A stretch of 64,000 nucleotides of DNA from Certhia americana. Lineage: Eukaryota; Chordata; Aves; Passeriformes; Certhiidae. Made by a program: the position numbers and the translations under genes. Location of the stretch: contig CM031864.1 in NCBI GenBank assembly GCA_018697195.1, positions 23,942,086 to 24,006,085 on the forward strand, read 5' to 3'. The notes beneath the pieces were generated by a model, which was given only the letters and a program-made list of their open reading frames with translations, did not search any database and was not told the origin of the DNA. Below are positions 51,901 to 63,724 of this stretch, in pieces. Position 1 is the first letter of the stretch; each line of letters opens with the position of its first letter.

Positions 51901-54818
51901 CTTCTACCAACACAGTGTAAGCAAACCTGCATAATGAGGTGTTTGTTACTTCCCTGACCACAGGGCTCAGCTGCTCCCTGGAGTAGTTCCAGGGAAGTCA
52001 GTGGAATTGCCCAAGGGATAAACTTAGTGCTGTTCAGATGACCGCAAATGATCAAATTACTGCACTTCATGATATTATGCTCTCACCAGAGATGTTCTAA
52101 CAGATTGTGTGCATTCTAACTCAATTGAAAGAAACCAACTGACTTAATTGAAAGGCACAAGTTTAAATTTCCAGCCTGCAGCCACACTGCCATTTCTCCT
52201 ACCAGCAGGCATGCTTACCAACTCCTCCCTCTCCCATTCCCTACTCTTCTCCATTCCCTAGCCAATGACTCAGGGACCCCTCATGTCTGTTGGGCAGCAG
52301 TGACCCTTTAGTAGCTGTCATTTACAGACACTGCCTTCTTAACCACCCAGCTTGTGCACTTACAGTTGTGTAGATGCACATCAGGCAGAATAATTGCTTT
52401 ATACTTCACCACCTGGCACAATTCCACTTAGGAGAATAATCCCACAAAATATTTTTAGCTTTTTTTTTTGTCTTGTTTTATATTTCAGTAACACATTTCT
52501 GCAGCTAAGAACATTTCACATTTTCTTGTTCAATTGTTCATTTTAGATTGAGTTGGGTTTTCTTTTTGTCACACACATGCTGAAACAAATGCCAGTTTTC
52601 TGCCTTTACATTGCTTTACTGTTGGGTTTAGAAGGTATTTCACAGGAGGATATTAAGAAGATGAAACCTAAATTACCTTCATTTCAATGTCCATTTTTTT
52701 CCCAATGGAATGATTGAACAGAGCAATCCAACTGATGGTTTGTACATGCAGTTACTGTCGCAAGCCCATGAAATGTTAGAATTTTAACTACAGCCACCCA
52801 TCACTTCCATAGTTTCCTTTAGGAACTGAGAATGTATTTCAGGTGTCTTAAAAAGATAAAAGAAAGGTTGCAAAGTTTATTATTTTAATTCTCATTCTAG
52901 GATCAGAGATTTCTGACAGTGTACTTCCCTAGATTTTATGTTCTTTTTCACAAAAAAAATCTGCTTTTTTGTAGAATAGCATTTTAAGTAGGAGCACAGA
53001 GTCAGGGAAAGAATGCAGATCTACCTTCCTAATTGCAATGGAACAATCAATGGCATAAAACCAATTTGTATATTTGGGAAAACGATCAGATTGATTACTG
53101 GGGGGACAGCCTGAGTCACTTTACAAAATTATGTATTTTAAATAATATAATTTATGAAACAAGACATTATAATTTGGAAGAATTATTTCCTTAGCATCCA
53201 CATGCAAAACTTCTTTTACTGATTTTTTTACTGTTGAGATTTACCCAGTTCTTTGCAGACAGCTATGTCTATTAAAGACCATTCAGCTAATTTATTGTTC
53301 TTTCAATACACTCCTCTCTAATGTATTTTCTCCTGTGGATTAATAAAATAAGGGTCAGGCTTCAGAGGGTGACAAAGCATGAGTCAGTGAGGATGATTTA
53401 TAGTTCAGCTGAGAGTGCCAACAACACCTTTTGATAAATACTCCAATCAGTTTAAAATTGTCTTCTAATGATGACAGTGAATGTTAGCAATAACTTCTCA
53501 AGCAAGAGCTGCCAGGATGCAGGAGTTAATAATGGCAGGAAAACAGGTAAAGGCCTAACTGCTGAGGAGCCCCTGGAGATTTTCTAAAATTGCATCTAAA
53601 AGAACATGGCTAGAAAGCAGAAAGAAAAAAATGTAAAATCTTGCATCAACTGGTTTTTCCATTCAGAAAAGCATTCATCAGACAACTTTTTAATATTCTT
53701 GGTTGTTCTGTATTTTAGCACAGAACCCTTTTCAAAGGGAAATACAAAGAAAAACATTTCCTTTAAAATGTATGAATTGTGTTCAAATGAAAAAGATCTT
53801 TAGAAACCTTGAGGGAATTCAGCTATAAATAGAAAACTACAGTCAAGATCTAGAACACTGAGCAAAGTGACTCAGATTGCTGCACTATTAACAAACACCC
53901 TCTAAGGAGCCACACTGAGCAGAAAATGGTATCATCTTCTGGCAGCTGCAGGCTCTGGGGAGCAAAGGTTTACCTGCAGAGAGGTGTGAGGCTCCAGGAG
54001 GAAATTTTGGACAAGGAGGAAAGGGGGAATTCTGCTGAGGAGAGCATTGTGGCTGCACTGGGAGGAAAGCTGGTGCTCTACGTTCAGGGACTCCAGGAAG
54101 AAAGGGGTGTTCCAGAATAAGACTATTTACAATTCTAAATTACACTGCTTGGGATAATTACTAAGAAGATTAGAACACTTTTATATTGATCTTAAGACTT
54201 TGTTTCACACCCCTGAAGTAATTACAGGTCCAGGGAGTGCCTCTAGCGCTCTCTGTGGTGAGGATTAAGTGGATCATGTGGACACGACTACAATTTAAAT
54301 TTTCAAACTAGGAGAAAGTTCTATCACAAAGTCTGTTTGGAGTTCTAAAATCTGCTCCCATGTTACTTAAGAATATGGATTTATATGCAAATCCCATCAG
54401 CTTCAAAGATTTTCAAATGAGACCTGTAAGAGTTATTGTAACACAATTGATTTTACAAATAATACTAACTTTTAAGGACTTTATAGAGTTTTCAGTTCAT
54501 CTAGCCTTGAAGCTCATCTTACAGCCTGATTGAAAACCAGCACTACATCAAGAATTTTAGAGCCTAGACAGTTTCTCGAGCAAGCTATGAAGCCTTGCAT
54601 TTAAACTTCTAAGAAAAAATTAAATCAAGTTTTATGTATTTGTTCTGATGGGATGTCTCTACCCTGTTAGCCTTGGAAGCATGATGGTGCCATTTGAAAT
54701 TTCTATGTCAAAACACACCCATTTTTAAACTGATAATAAATCAAACAAGTGCAAGTGCATCAAAGGCTGATATGATAATGATGCCTTGTTAGGAGTACAT
54801 AAAAACAGAGGGCAGACA

Positions 54819-54881
54819 AAATTTAGGGACTAAAAAGAGTTGTATTATACTATAATATAAGTCTTTTTATTCCCTAAATTT
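54819..54881. repeat. 63-bp palindromic hairpin
   Basis: The left arm AAATTTAGGGACTAAAAAGA (from 54,819) pairs with TCTTTTTATTCCCTAAATTT (54,862-54,881) with one internal mismatch pair. The 23-base loop contains its own near-palindrome TATTATACTATAATA. The hairpin sits next to a probable LTR. An 11-base string GGGCAGACAAA occurs just before it (54,810-54,820) and again at 54,938-54,948, hinting at a local duplication or insertion. It could be a tiny foldback element or an LTR-end structure. Confidence 0.8.
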
Positions 54882-55182
54882 TCAAAATAGTTACATTATA
54901 TTATGTTCTGTTTATTGAAGGGCCTTCAGGTGCATTTTGGGCAGACAAAGCCCCCCAGGGGCTACACCCAAAAAATGGATGATGGGTCATAGGTTTTCAC
55001 ACTTTTATAAGTTTGGTCCATTTGCATATTGGGGGTTAATCTTCCAATTACACCTTCAGGTAATGAAGACATTTACCCCAGTTTTTCTCCCCCCAACTCA
55101 CTTTTGTTTCCATTTCTCAGGGCCTGAGACAGTAAGGTGTCCTTAATTCCCAGGTCTAGAGAGGAATTGTTTTGTGTGACCA
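54882..55182 (-). mobile_element. Probable minus-strand LTR
   Basis: Read on the minus strand: start TGGTCACACAAAACAATTCC, U3 with a CCAATATGCAAAT stretch that holds a CCAAT box and an octamer-like ATGCAAAT, a TATA-like TTATAAAAG (near plus 55,001-55,009), and a polyadenylation signal AATAAA (plus 54,911-54,916). Spacing and order fit an avian LTR. The 3' terminus is not fixed and may include the hairpin at 54,819-54,881. No target duplication was found, so the limits are approximate. Confidence 0.5.
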
Positions 55183-56429
55183 AAATGTGAAGACAGTAGC
55201 TAGTACTGTATATGGAGACAGAATTATAAACTAAAGAATTGCAGGATTACAAACATATGAAAAAAGTAAAAGCTAAAATCCTAAGGCATCAGTAAAAAAA
55301 GTTTGAGTGCAAGAGGCAGCAGCATTTGAACAGCCACAACAGTGAATGCCCAACCACTTTGGTCCCTCATGCTCCTACACAGAGACAGGAATGAGCTCCT
55401 GTGGTCCTGTAAAAAAACAATATACAGAATTTGAGTTGGGAACAGCGTTTTTCCAGAGATCCATGGCACAAAATATCTCCCTTTTCGGTCCCAACCCTTA
55501 GCTGATGGACCTTGAAAACTTTCATGCTGCCTGAAAGCCCTGGAAACTTTACTTAAGGATTTAGAGATGAAAAGCATGCAGGGAATTCCTACTACTCAGC
55601 AGCCCTGCTGCGCAGGTGTGAACTCATTAGCTCCCAGTGTCTCATCTATTCCAAGGATTCACAGGATTTGTTCTTGGCTTTACAGAATTGCATCTGAGAA
55701 TCTTCCCAAGCTATTAATCTTTCTGTCCTGCCATGACTATAAAATCTTGCTGGCTTTATCAGACTGCAAGATCTCAGAGCCTTTATGGCTGAGCCAGGAA
55801 CCTTGCAATTTGGACTCCTAAATTCAGTTATTTTTCAGAATTTCAAAACCCTTAAAATTTATTTCCTTCAGAAGTTAAATCTTGGAGAAAAGAGAACTGG
55901 TAGTTCTGGAAAGGAAACACTTCAAAATGTCAGCTTTTCAGGGAACAGATGTAGCAACCAATTTTTGTTTGTCTTAAGGCTGCAAAAATCCTAAAATTAG
56001 ATACTGAATTCATTTTTTTATTCTAGTGACCATTCACTACTGCATCCTGGCAGGTTTATCAGAGGTATTTCAAGCCCAACTTTTATTTCTTTTTAAATAC
56101 TTCTTTAAATACTAATGGCAGAGGAGAAAATGATTTATCAAGCTAAGATTTGCCCACTAGAGGAAGAGAAGGCAGAGTAAGGAATCTCGAGTTATTGGCT
56201 CCCAGGAACTGGGGAGAGCAGTGTGTTCCCCAGGCATATTCCCTGAATATCTGCAGTACCTGGCACCTCCAGAAGACGCCCAGCTTTGGCTCTGAAGCAG
56301 AAAAGGGCTCTCGTCTTGCTTCACTCATCCCCATCTATAGGATACAACATTCCAATGTCTAATGTAAATTCTGATTATACCTTTTAACTAAACATGTGGC
56401 ATGATTATATAAAACATCTTCTCAATCTG
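55183..56429. other. Non-coding stretch, nothing recognised
   Basis: AT-rich DNA between two minus-strand retroviral fragments. No coding or repeat signal identified. Confidence 0.6.
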
Positions 56430-56444
56430 GTTATATCGAGTTTC

Positions 56445-56955
56445 TTAATGTATCTCACAAACGGTATCACTTTCTAGCTGTTGGCCCTGTTTAATCGTTA
56501 AATCGGGAGTAGGACTGAGGGACTGAAACCGCGACCGAGAGCAGTCTTTAGCTTCAGGCGTCAGGTCGGAATCCGCAGGGCAAACGCCAAACGCACTTTG
56601 TGTAGTAGCTCCTACCCCCACTTTCAGCGTGACTTTTAAGCAACTCTGAGCTGCTTTTCACGTTTCCTGCTCTACTAATGCTTTTTGTAGCGCTTGCGTA
56701 ACCCTCCCCCAGCTTTTAAGACACTTGCTAGATCCAGAGGACATAACTTCATCTGCAAGCACTTTAGTACACTTATCCCAACACTCTGAATGCAGAATGT
56801 CTACGGGACGATTAATAGCACTTAATTTCAACAAATGCGTAACCACACATTCAAAGTCTTTTACTTTACAATCAATCCCCCACTGCCTATGCAGTTCCAG
56901 AACTACCTTGCCGAGAGCGTTTATCTTGGCAGTACGGGAGCGTCCTCCCCGCCGA
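56445..56955 (-). pseudogene. Partial gag (matrix-like N-terminal region)
   Basis: A minus-strand frame of about 170 codons with one in-frame TGA (plus 56,658-56,660), where a tryptophan codon is likely ancestral, and a terminal TAA at 56,445-56,447. Seen: an N-terminal segment with AKINALGKVVLELHRQWG, a cysteine-containing middle (HSECWDKCTK) and SWGRVTQALQKALVEQE. The K-x-W-G-x-V-x-x-A-L pattern and position just after the leader are those of an alpharetroviral-type matrix domain, which targets Gag to the plasma membrane. The only nearby ATG (plus 56,977-56,979) is in a different frame, so a frameshift near the start is likely. Capsid and nucleocapsid are absent, so it cannot assemble particles. 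The family call is by pattern only. Confidence 0.65.
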
Positions 56956-57041
56956 AGTCAGTCCGGCTGCTCCAGCCATCTTTCACTCGTCCAGGCGACT
57001 CCCGATCTCCCGACCACACCTGCCCATGTGTCAGGGGGGGT

Positions 57042-57059
57042 TCCCGGGTTTCGGCACCA
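57042..57059 (-). other. Retroviral primer-binding site, tRNA-Phe type
   Basis: On the minus strand it reads TGGTGCCGAAACCCGGGA, complementary to the 3' end (acceptor and T-stem, with CCA) of vertebrate tRNA-Phe. It lies two bases after the LTR end, the standard position for priming minus-strand DNA synthesis. The full 18 bases appear intact. Confidence 0.88.
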
Positions 57060-57061
57060 CT

Positions 57062-57326
57062 TGTTGCCTCTGCCAAGGCTGGCGACACGACAACCTACTT
57101 ATATGTCGTTCGGGCAGATCACTCACAGACACCAATATGGTGGACGGTGAAATGCATTTATTTGCTGCGTGCGCTTTCTTATATAACCGTGGTGTGCTTG
57201 CATCACTGCCGCAATGTCACTTGCCACCATGCTATTAGCCAATGTCATTGGAGAGGATGGGTCCCTGTCTTTCCTGTACATCACGGGATCTTCCGATCGG
57301 GCTTCCCTATCTAACCACAGCCAACA
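57062..57326 (-). mobile_element. 5' LTR of the alpharetrovirus-like element, 265 bp
   Basis: The minus-strand ends are TGTTGGC... and ...GGCAACA, a TGTTG/CAACA terminal inverted repeat. A U3 with CCAAT and ATTGG boxes (plus 57,237-57,253) is followed by a TATA box TATATAA (plus 57,179-57,185) and AATAAA (plus 57,157-57,162), only about 16 bases apart. That compact arrangement implies a very short R, as in alpharetroviral LTRs. U5 runs to the primer-binding site. The LTR would drive transcription leftwards in this window. Because the provirus is truncated, no second LTR is available for dating by LTR divergence. Confidence 0.88.
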
Positions 57327-60300
57327 AATGGTTTTTATCCTGAAATCCATGGGTGAATATCTCAGTTTAAACCAAACAAAAACCAAACCCATTTGTTAAT
57401 GACTTCAGCCTTGCAGGCTTTTTGACACCAGCCTAGGCACAGAACACAGTGAGTGTATGACAATCCTAAAATCAACTATTCTCAGACCTTTTTTTAAAAA
57501 AAAGAACAAGGATTTGCTGTTATCATTTTAGCATGTCCCTTTCTAAAGTTTGTAAAATCCTTCTTCTAGTCTGGCAATACAAATCAGTACTACGTAACAA
57601 AAGTAATTATTTCCTCTGCAGCATTACTTTTTTATTTATATATATTTTTTATCCTCTGCATTTTCCCTCCAAGTAAGCACTTTCAATCTTTTAAATCCCC
57701 TTCCTATGGAACACTTTCCTCATTTCTAATCACTTAATCATCTCAATATACATCTCCTCTATTCATGTTTAGGAAGGGTATTACTGTGAATCCTTGGACT
57801 TTGTGATGCTTTAAGCTTTGCTGACTGCCTTTTCTTAAGGAGGCTACAAGCCTGAATTTTCTAACATTTCATATTTTAGTATTTTTGAAGGAAGCGAACT
57901 GTTTAGGGCCCTATAATTTCTGGCAGGCATGCTCCAGAGGCCAAGAAGTCAATTATAAGTAGAAAGGAGCTAGGCAGTGATCTCTTTAAAAAACAGGATG
58001 TTCAAAGATTTTAAAGGCTTATTGCATGGATTAGCAAGACATTTTATCAGGGTGTACACAAATTAATCAGGGACAGCTATAAAAATTGTTCCTAGAGATA
58101 AAGCTGAGCTGGCTATTGGAGGTTACTCTAGCAGCATTTGTCCAGGTTAAGACCAAGGTGTGTTGGGTGCACTAAAGAGAGTACACACAATAGCTGTACA
58201 TTTCATGATGCCCAGAAGGTCATGTTAAAGACCAGCACTAACAGTTTTATTCCAGATGCTATCACAGCAACTAGAAAAAAATAATTTTATTGCAAATACT
58301 CTGACCTGATTTTAACAAAAAAACCTCCTTCTAGAAACAGCAAAATAAATTAGCACAACGATCTTGTTACACAGGAATAAATTCCATTTGCATTGTAACT
58401 AACAGGTTAATGAAAGCATTACTCATGCATCTTCTGAAATGTTTCTATTTAATATTTGTAATTGTATATTAAAGATCTGGTTTATCATCTTTTCATTCTG
58501 AGGCATAGTCAGTGCTCAGTCAATTCCAACATATTAAATTTGACTGTACTAGAATTCCTCAAAGATATCTCATTATAAAAGAGGAAAAATAGAGTTTCTG
58601 AAATCAACTCATTGATGATTCTTTTTTTTTTTAGCCGATTTAGTGTTATATGATCCTGGAAAATAACTTTTACTTCTTTGCCCTTGGAGCATCTGTTTTT
58701 GCAGATTTGAACCCCAGCTGCCGGTTCAAGTTGAAAATGAATTTCACACATTTGAATTGGTATATGAACTACAGTCATGGCTGGTGGCATCAGGACACTC
58801 CTGGAACCAAGGCTCAGAAGCAGGGAAGGTCACTTTCTACAACTAGATTGTTAATGACAAGGATGGATAATTGGAACTTAATGAGTGTTGAAGAACTTCT
58901 TGTAAGTACTTTACTAATCTTCCAAACTGCTTCACAAAATAGCAGGTTGCATCAATTTTGTAAAAAAGCTGAATCAAAACAATGACACTTTTCAAACCTA
59001 GTAAAAACAAGTCCAGGAGGGACTAAGCTTTCAACAAGATATGTACTCCACATTGTGTCTAAATATAGATAAATCTAAAGCTCTGGCTCAGAAAATCTGA
59101 CTTTAGGGTTGTGCTGAAGCAGAGAACAGAACAAGGTATTTTACCACTGTGGCTGTGGCCCAAGCTCAGATGCAGCATCCTGTTCCTTTGCACAGTGCAG
59201 GTAATCAGTGGTTTGGTTTGGGAGTAGAAACCTATTTGTAACAGCCCAGCTCTGAGTGAGGATGATTTACCATCCTGCCACAGCTGGACTATTTCTCATT
59301 AGAAAGTCATTTAACACTAGCTTAATTTTTTCTCTGGTACATTACAATGCAAAAACTCTCAGATGTTTTGTTGGAGAGCTTCATTTTGGGAGATGATCTG
59401 CCCTGGCATATTCTTGTATCTACACAGCTTAGATGACAAAATCAGGACTTACTCTTGTGTCTTCAAAAGCTCCATTTCTGTCCATTATGTTCCAATAAAC
59501 AGCAGGAATGAGAGGGAAACCTAACAAGGTCATTGTATCTTATCCTGCAGTGTAATAAAAACATCCTTGATAGAAAGTTAGTGCAAACCCTTGGAGTGAT
59601 TTTCTGCCACTGCTTTTTACACCACTCTTGCTATCAGAGCACCTGGCAAGAGAGGGCCTGCTATTGTGATTTTATCTTTACTTTTGGAGTGTTACTCTAA
59701 AAATCTCTTAGATCCTTTGTTCAGTGTATTCATCAATGCTGGAAAACAATACAAAATGTACACTACTGAAAATAATGCCTTAATATTCTACCCTTTTACA
59801 AAGCCAGGCTGGGAACAAGAAGCAGAAATTGGTCTGGCTTTTATGCAGCACACAGGATTCATGTCACTGCAGAGTCTGGATCTTTATTTTCCAGAAGAAT
59901 TCTGTTGTGTCTCAATAGCTTAATCAACACAAAATGCCACAATGTTTTTACAATGGTTTTACAGCAAAGCTGAAGTTTGCTGTGTACAAATACATGGCTT
60001 TCAAAACTCCTGACTCCTCTAATCATTGCTGTCAGTCTTCTAAATAACACTTTGCATTACTATACTTGCATATTTTGACTGAGGCGTCAGCAACACGGAA
60101 GTGAGTTTTCTTAAAAGCTATCTAAAGTGGCAAGAAATAATTTTTTCTCCACTGTTTACCACATTTCTTAATAAAACTTTCAAAATAGATCAGACAAGCT
60201 GCACAATACACAGCTGCAGACATATACTTCTGAATATTAAAAGGTGTGGCCACAAGCATTTGCTTAGGCGAAGTTGGGCCTAAAAGTTCAAAAATATGTA

Positions 60301-63009
60301 ATATTCTTTCACAAACTAGCACACAAATTACAAACTGGAAACTAAGATTTTTTAAAAGGAAAAAAAAAAGGAAAATTACAAGACAAAATGACTCAATCTT
60401 GGAAAGATTTTTTTAAATAATTCAGAGACCATGCCTTGTGTTTGGAAATTATACCATGCGTTCTTTTCTAAGTAGAACAGAGATTGTTGAACAAAATCTC
60501 TCTTAAGTAATGCTTATACAATCACTAGTATGTGGCTTCTGCTGCTGCTATTTAACCAAATATTTTTCATAAATCTAAAAGTTTGACTTACTTTCATCTC
60601 AAAAATAAAACACACATCAAACTTTAAATTGATGCTAATACTTGGACCCTACAGCAATAATTTCCTGGATATCTGTTCATCTTTGCAACAAATGTTTGTT
60701 GCAGGGCTTAGTTTACATTCCTAATGTCAAATTTTGTTTCATTCCTAATAAATTATAGATGATAGTTTTAGCAACGCTGTTATTGAAGCAAATAATGTTT
60801 GATTCAATACATTAAAATCCAATTATATTCCTACATCGTAAGTGAATAATAATTGCTTTATTATTAAAATATGGCTTTCATTCTGACAATGTTTAATGCG
60901 TTTTCTGAAATCAGTGCAGCACAATAACATTGACAGAAAAGCTAAAGGTTATATGGACAGCAAAATGTCATGTGTTATCATTATACAACTCAGAAAAGGT
61001 TTCCATTTATAGATTTCATTATCAACTGCTTTTTATGTTCAAAATATTTAATCTGTCTTTTTTATCTCAGAATCCTGTGTTGACCTTCATCTTAAGGAGG
61101 ATTTAAACTGCATACAATACTGCTGTTCAATCATCTTTTTTTTAGTTTTCCTGAAAATAGTCTATTAAAAAACAAAATCAAAATATCACATTTATTATTC
61201 ATTTTCTTCCCTTTCCATCATGGTGCCTATTTTTTTAAAAAAGATCGTGAGCCTGGCTGGTTGAGATACCCAGTGCTTACACTGCCTTTGCACACAGACT
61301 GAGCTGTACATCTGTAATCATCCAGAAAGTGGGGACTTCAGTCTTTCTGTGTATTCCAAAGATACTCATGATAAACTGCATAAACATTCCCTGTACATTC
61401 AGTGTGATGGATTCTCCTACCAATTTGAACTTTACCAAAAAAAAAGCATTTTCAGGATCACTTCCACAGTGCAACCACAGTCCATTATTACACCTGTAAT
61501 GATGTTCTAAAGAAAGGTTTTTTTCCAACTTTGTGACTGCTGTCTTTCTTCTGTTCCCTTCTTAGCTGGTGAGTAGTAAAATGTAAAAGAGCTTGTAAGG
61601 TTTGCATGTCTATGCTTCCATAAATTCATGCCTGAACTAAGATTTTGTTGGAAACAATAAAAGTAGCTAGATTACTTCTAATGGATTTTTTTGAGAAATG
61701 CTGTTATATAAGCATAGAAAATATAAACACCTTTAGCCAAAAATCTTCAACAACAACGAAGTAAATGGAAAGGTAAGAGGATTAAGGGGACAATCAACTA
61801 GAAGATTTCACTAACCTTGCTTTGCCCTGCTATTCCCCCTGTGGAAGCTGGCAAAGAGCCACTGACTCTCACGGAAGTGTTTCAATCAGAAAGGTAGGGA
61901 CTTGATCTATGCTATGTACATTTTATCTTAGCTTATATTGACCCTAAAGTATACATGAATTAAAACTTAGAAAAAAATTAAAAACCACTTGTATGGTACT
62001 AAGGAGTTCTGTTGATACAAACACACAGACTACAACACAGCTTAGAGATACCAAGGCAAGATACTTCCAAAATAGTGCATAGAAAATGGGTTAACAAATA
62101 ACATTAACACGTGTTTGTGCAAACCACAACACTAAACCCACTTTAAAAACTGCTCCTGTGCTTAATCTTAATTCTACTGACTGCCAGTGTGCCTAAGAGC
62201 CTTCATTACCAAAAAAAGGTCACTGTACTTAAGAGCTCTATACAAAACAGAGGAAGGTTTGTGGAATGCCAGCTTCTGAAGGTCTCTTGCTACATCCCTG
62301 TGCTCAGGACAATGGAGAGGAAATCAGATCCCTGCAAACCGGGCTTGCAAAAAAATCCTGTGCGTGAATCATTGTGTCCATCCATAATGATGTGTTGGAA
62401 AGCTTTATGGCACAGTTGTTGTTATTCTCTCTACCAGCAGCCCGCTGGTAGCCCACTCTGAAATCATGGAAGGATTCACATGAGATTGTATAATACTGGA
62501 ATAGACCATGTCTCAATGCCTGTGGCTGCAACACTCTCTTGTCTGTGTTTTTCAAAAGTTTCAGAACATATGATATTTAGAGAGCCAATAAACAAAGCAC
62601 ATTTCAGTGGAAGACCTGAAAGACCTGGTGAATCTGACATACACAGGATCCTAAACCTTGGGCCACCAGGCTGCCTTTCATCATGCTCTTTCTGAATTGG
62701 CTCAGCACTGGAGTGCCCAGCTCTGGAGAGCACAGGGAGATGGCAATGCTGATTGCTGCAGGTGCTGCAGTGACTTATGGAGCTACTTCCCAAAGGTGCT
62801 CTTTCTCACAGTTAGGACCAGATGCAAAATACATTGAAGGCTGAATTGTGTTAGAAGCTATTAAAAGGTCTTACAGCTATGATCTTTCCAGTAGACATCT
62901 TTCCCCACCCCATTTGTGACCAATACATATCTGTGATTTGACAGGGAGGGCACTCATGAAAAAAAAACTGTAGGTCAGGTGAATCCAGACTAAATCTGGA
63001 TTACGGGAG
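57327..63009. other. Non-coding stretch, nothing recognised
   Basis: AT-rich DNA without recognisable genes, RNA genes or repeat termini. Open frames reach 111 codons (58,650-58,985) but have no family signature. Short A and T runs occur, for example near 58,621-58,632 and 60,360-60,370. Confidence 0.55.
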
Positions 63010-63719
63010 TGTCATGGATTGTAGTGCAAAATGTAACCAAAACTCTGTATTCTATCACCATCTGATGAAACTGGGGTGTGTGGGGTGGTATAATTGTCTG
63101 TCAATGGCCAACTGTCAAAAAACCTGCTGGGGCAGTTTTCTGATCTCTTCCACAACGCAGCCTCCCTCCAGGGAAAGATCTTCTGCTCATGGGCTATTGA
63201 CTCTCACTGAAAAAATTACAACATCCTATTGGGAAATGCTCCAACCAGGGGGGGGAGCCAAGTATTCCTACTTGGATAAAAATTTGGGAGTTGGAACACC
63301 AAGCAGTCTTTTCCACTGGATTCCTAGAGGCAGACCAGGCCCATCTATCACCACTGGACCTTCAGCAAAAAACTCCACTTTTCTACAGGAGCATCACTTC
63401 AACAGAGCCACATCTGCCACTGGAACTGCAGCCACTGTAGAATGGCACTGCCACCAACACCCTGACCCACAGGGGGTCAGGTTGTATCCTGACTCTGTCA
63501 GTGGGTTTTGCTTGTTTGGCCTACTGCATGTGGGTTTTGTTTTATTGTTTATATTATATCAGTTCCCCTAATAAAGAACTGTTATTCCTATTCCCATATC
63601 TTTGCCTGAGAGGCCTTTAAATTCAAAGTTATAATAATTGGGAGGGAGGGGGTTTAAATTCTCCATTCCAAGGGAGGCTCCTCCTTCCTTAGCAGACACC
63701 TGTCATTCAAACCACGACA
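63010..63719 (+). mobile_element. Full-length solo LTR, 710 bp
   Basis: Begins TGTCATGG and ends CCACGACA, giving TGTC...GACA terminal inverted repeats. A TATA-like GGATAAAAAT lies at about 63,274-63,283 and AATAAA at 63,570-63,575. The U5 is nearly identical to the copy at 41.4-41.7 kb. The flanks GGGAG (63,005-63,009) and GGGTG (63,720-63,724) form a 5-bp target duplication with one mismatch. No internal retroviral sequence lies on either side, so this is a solo LTR. A 185-codon open frame at 63,014-63,571 runs through U3 and R but has no family resemblance and is treated as chance. Confidence 0.88.
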
Positions 63720-63724
63720 GGGTG

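Larger units (their letters stand above)
41733..54818. other. Non-coding stretch with minor simple repeats
   Basis: No gene, RNA gene or transposon terminus recognised in 13 kb. Minor structure: a T-rich block at 42,357-42,493, a C-run plus (AAC)n at 45,802-45,833 and (CA)n at 48,936-48,951. A somewhat GC-richer patch at 44,600-44,900 was inspected for exons and LTR signals and gave neither. Open frames are about 109 codons or fewer and show no family signature. Confidence 0.55.
56430..57326 (-). mobile_element. Truncated alpharetrovirus-like endogenous retrovirus (LTR, PBS, partial gag)
   Basis: A minus-strand proviral 5' end. From 57,326 downwards it holds an LTR, a tRNA-Phe primer-binding site, a GC-rich leader and the beginning of gag. 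Homology stops near 56,430, with no pol, env or second LTR after it. The block is clearly richer in CpG than the AT-rich DNA on both sides, which suggests a fairly recent insertion, although gag already carries a stop and a probable frameshift. The short LTR and tight TATA-polyA spacing resemble alpharetroviruses. The element is defective. The cause of the truncation at 56,430 is not visible. Confidence 0.85.

Noticed and set aside
53340..53540. Possible conserved non-coding (enhancer-like) element
   Set aside because: The texture is suggestive, but conservation cannot be judged from a single sequence.
60760..60990. Second possible conserved non-coding element, AT-rich
   Set aside because: Same reason: no comparative evidence available in the window.
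63014..63571. Open frame of 185 codons on the plus strand
   Set aside because: It lies wholly inside the solo LTR, crossing its TATA region, and has no domain-like composition; the sister copy at 41.4 kb lacks most of it.
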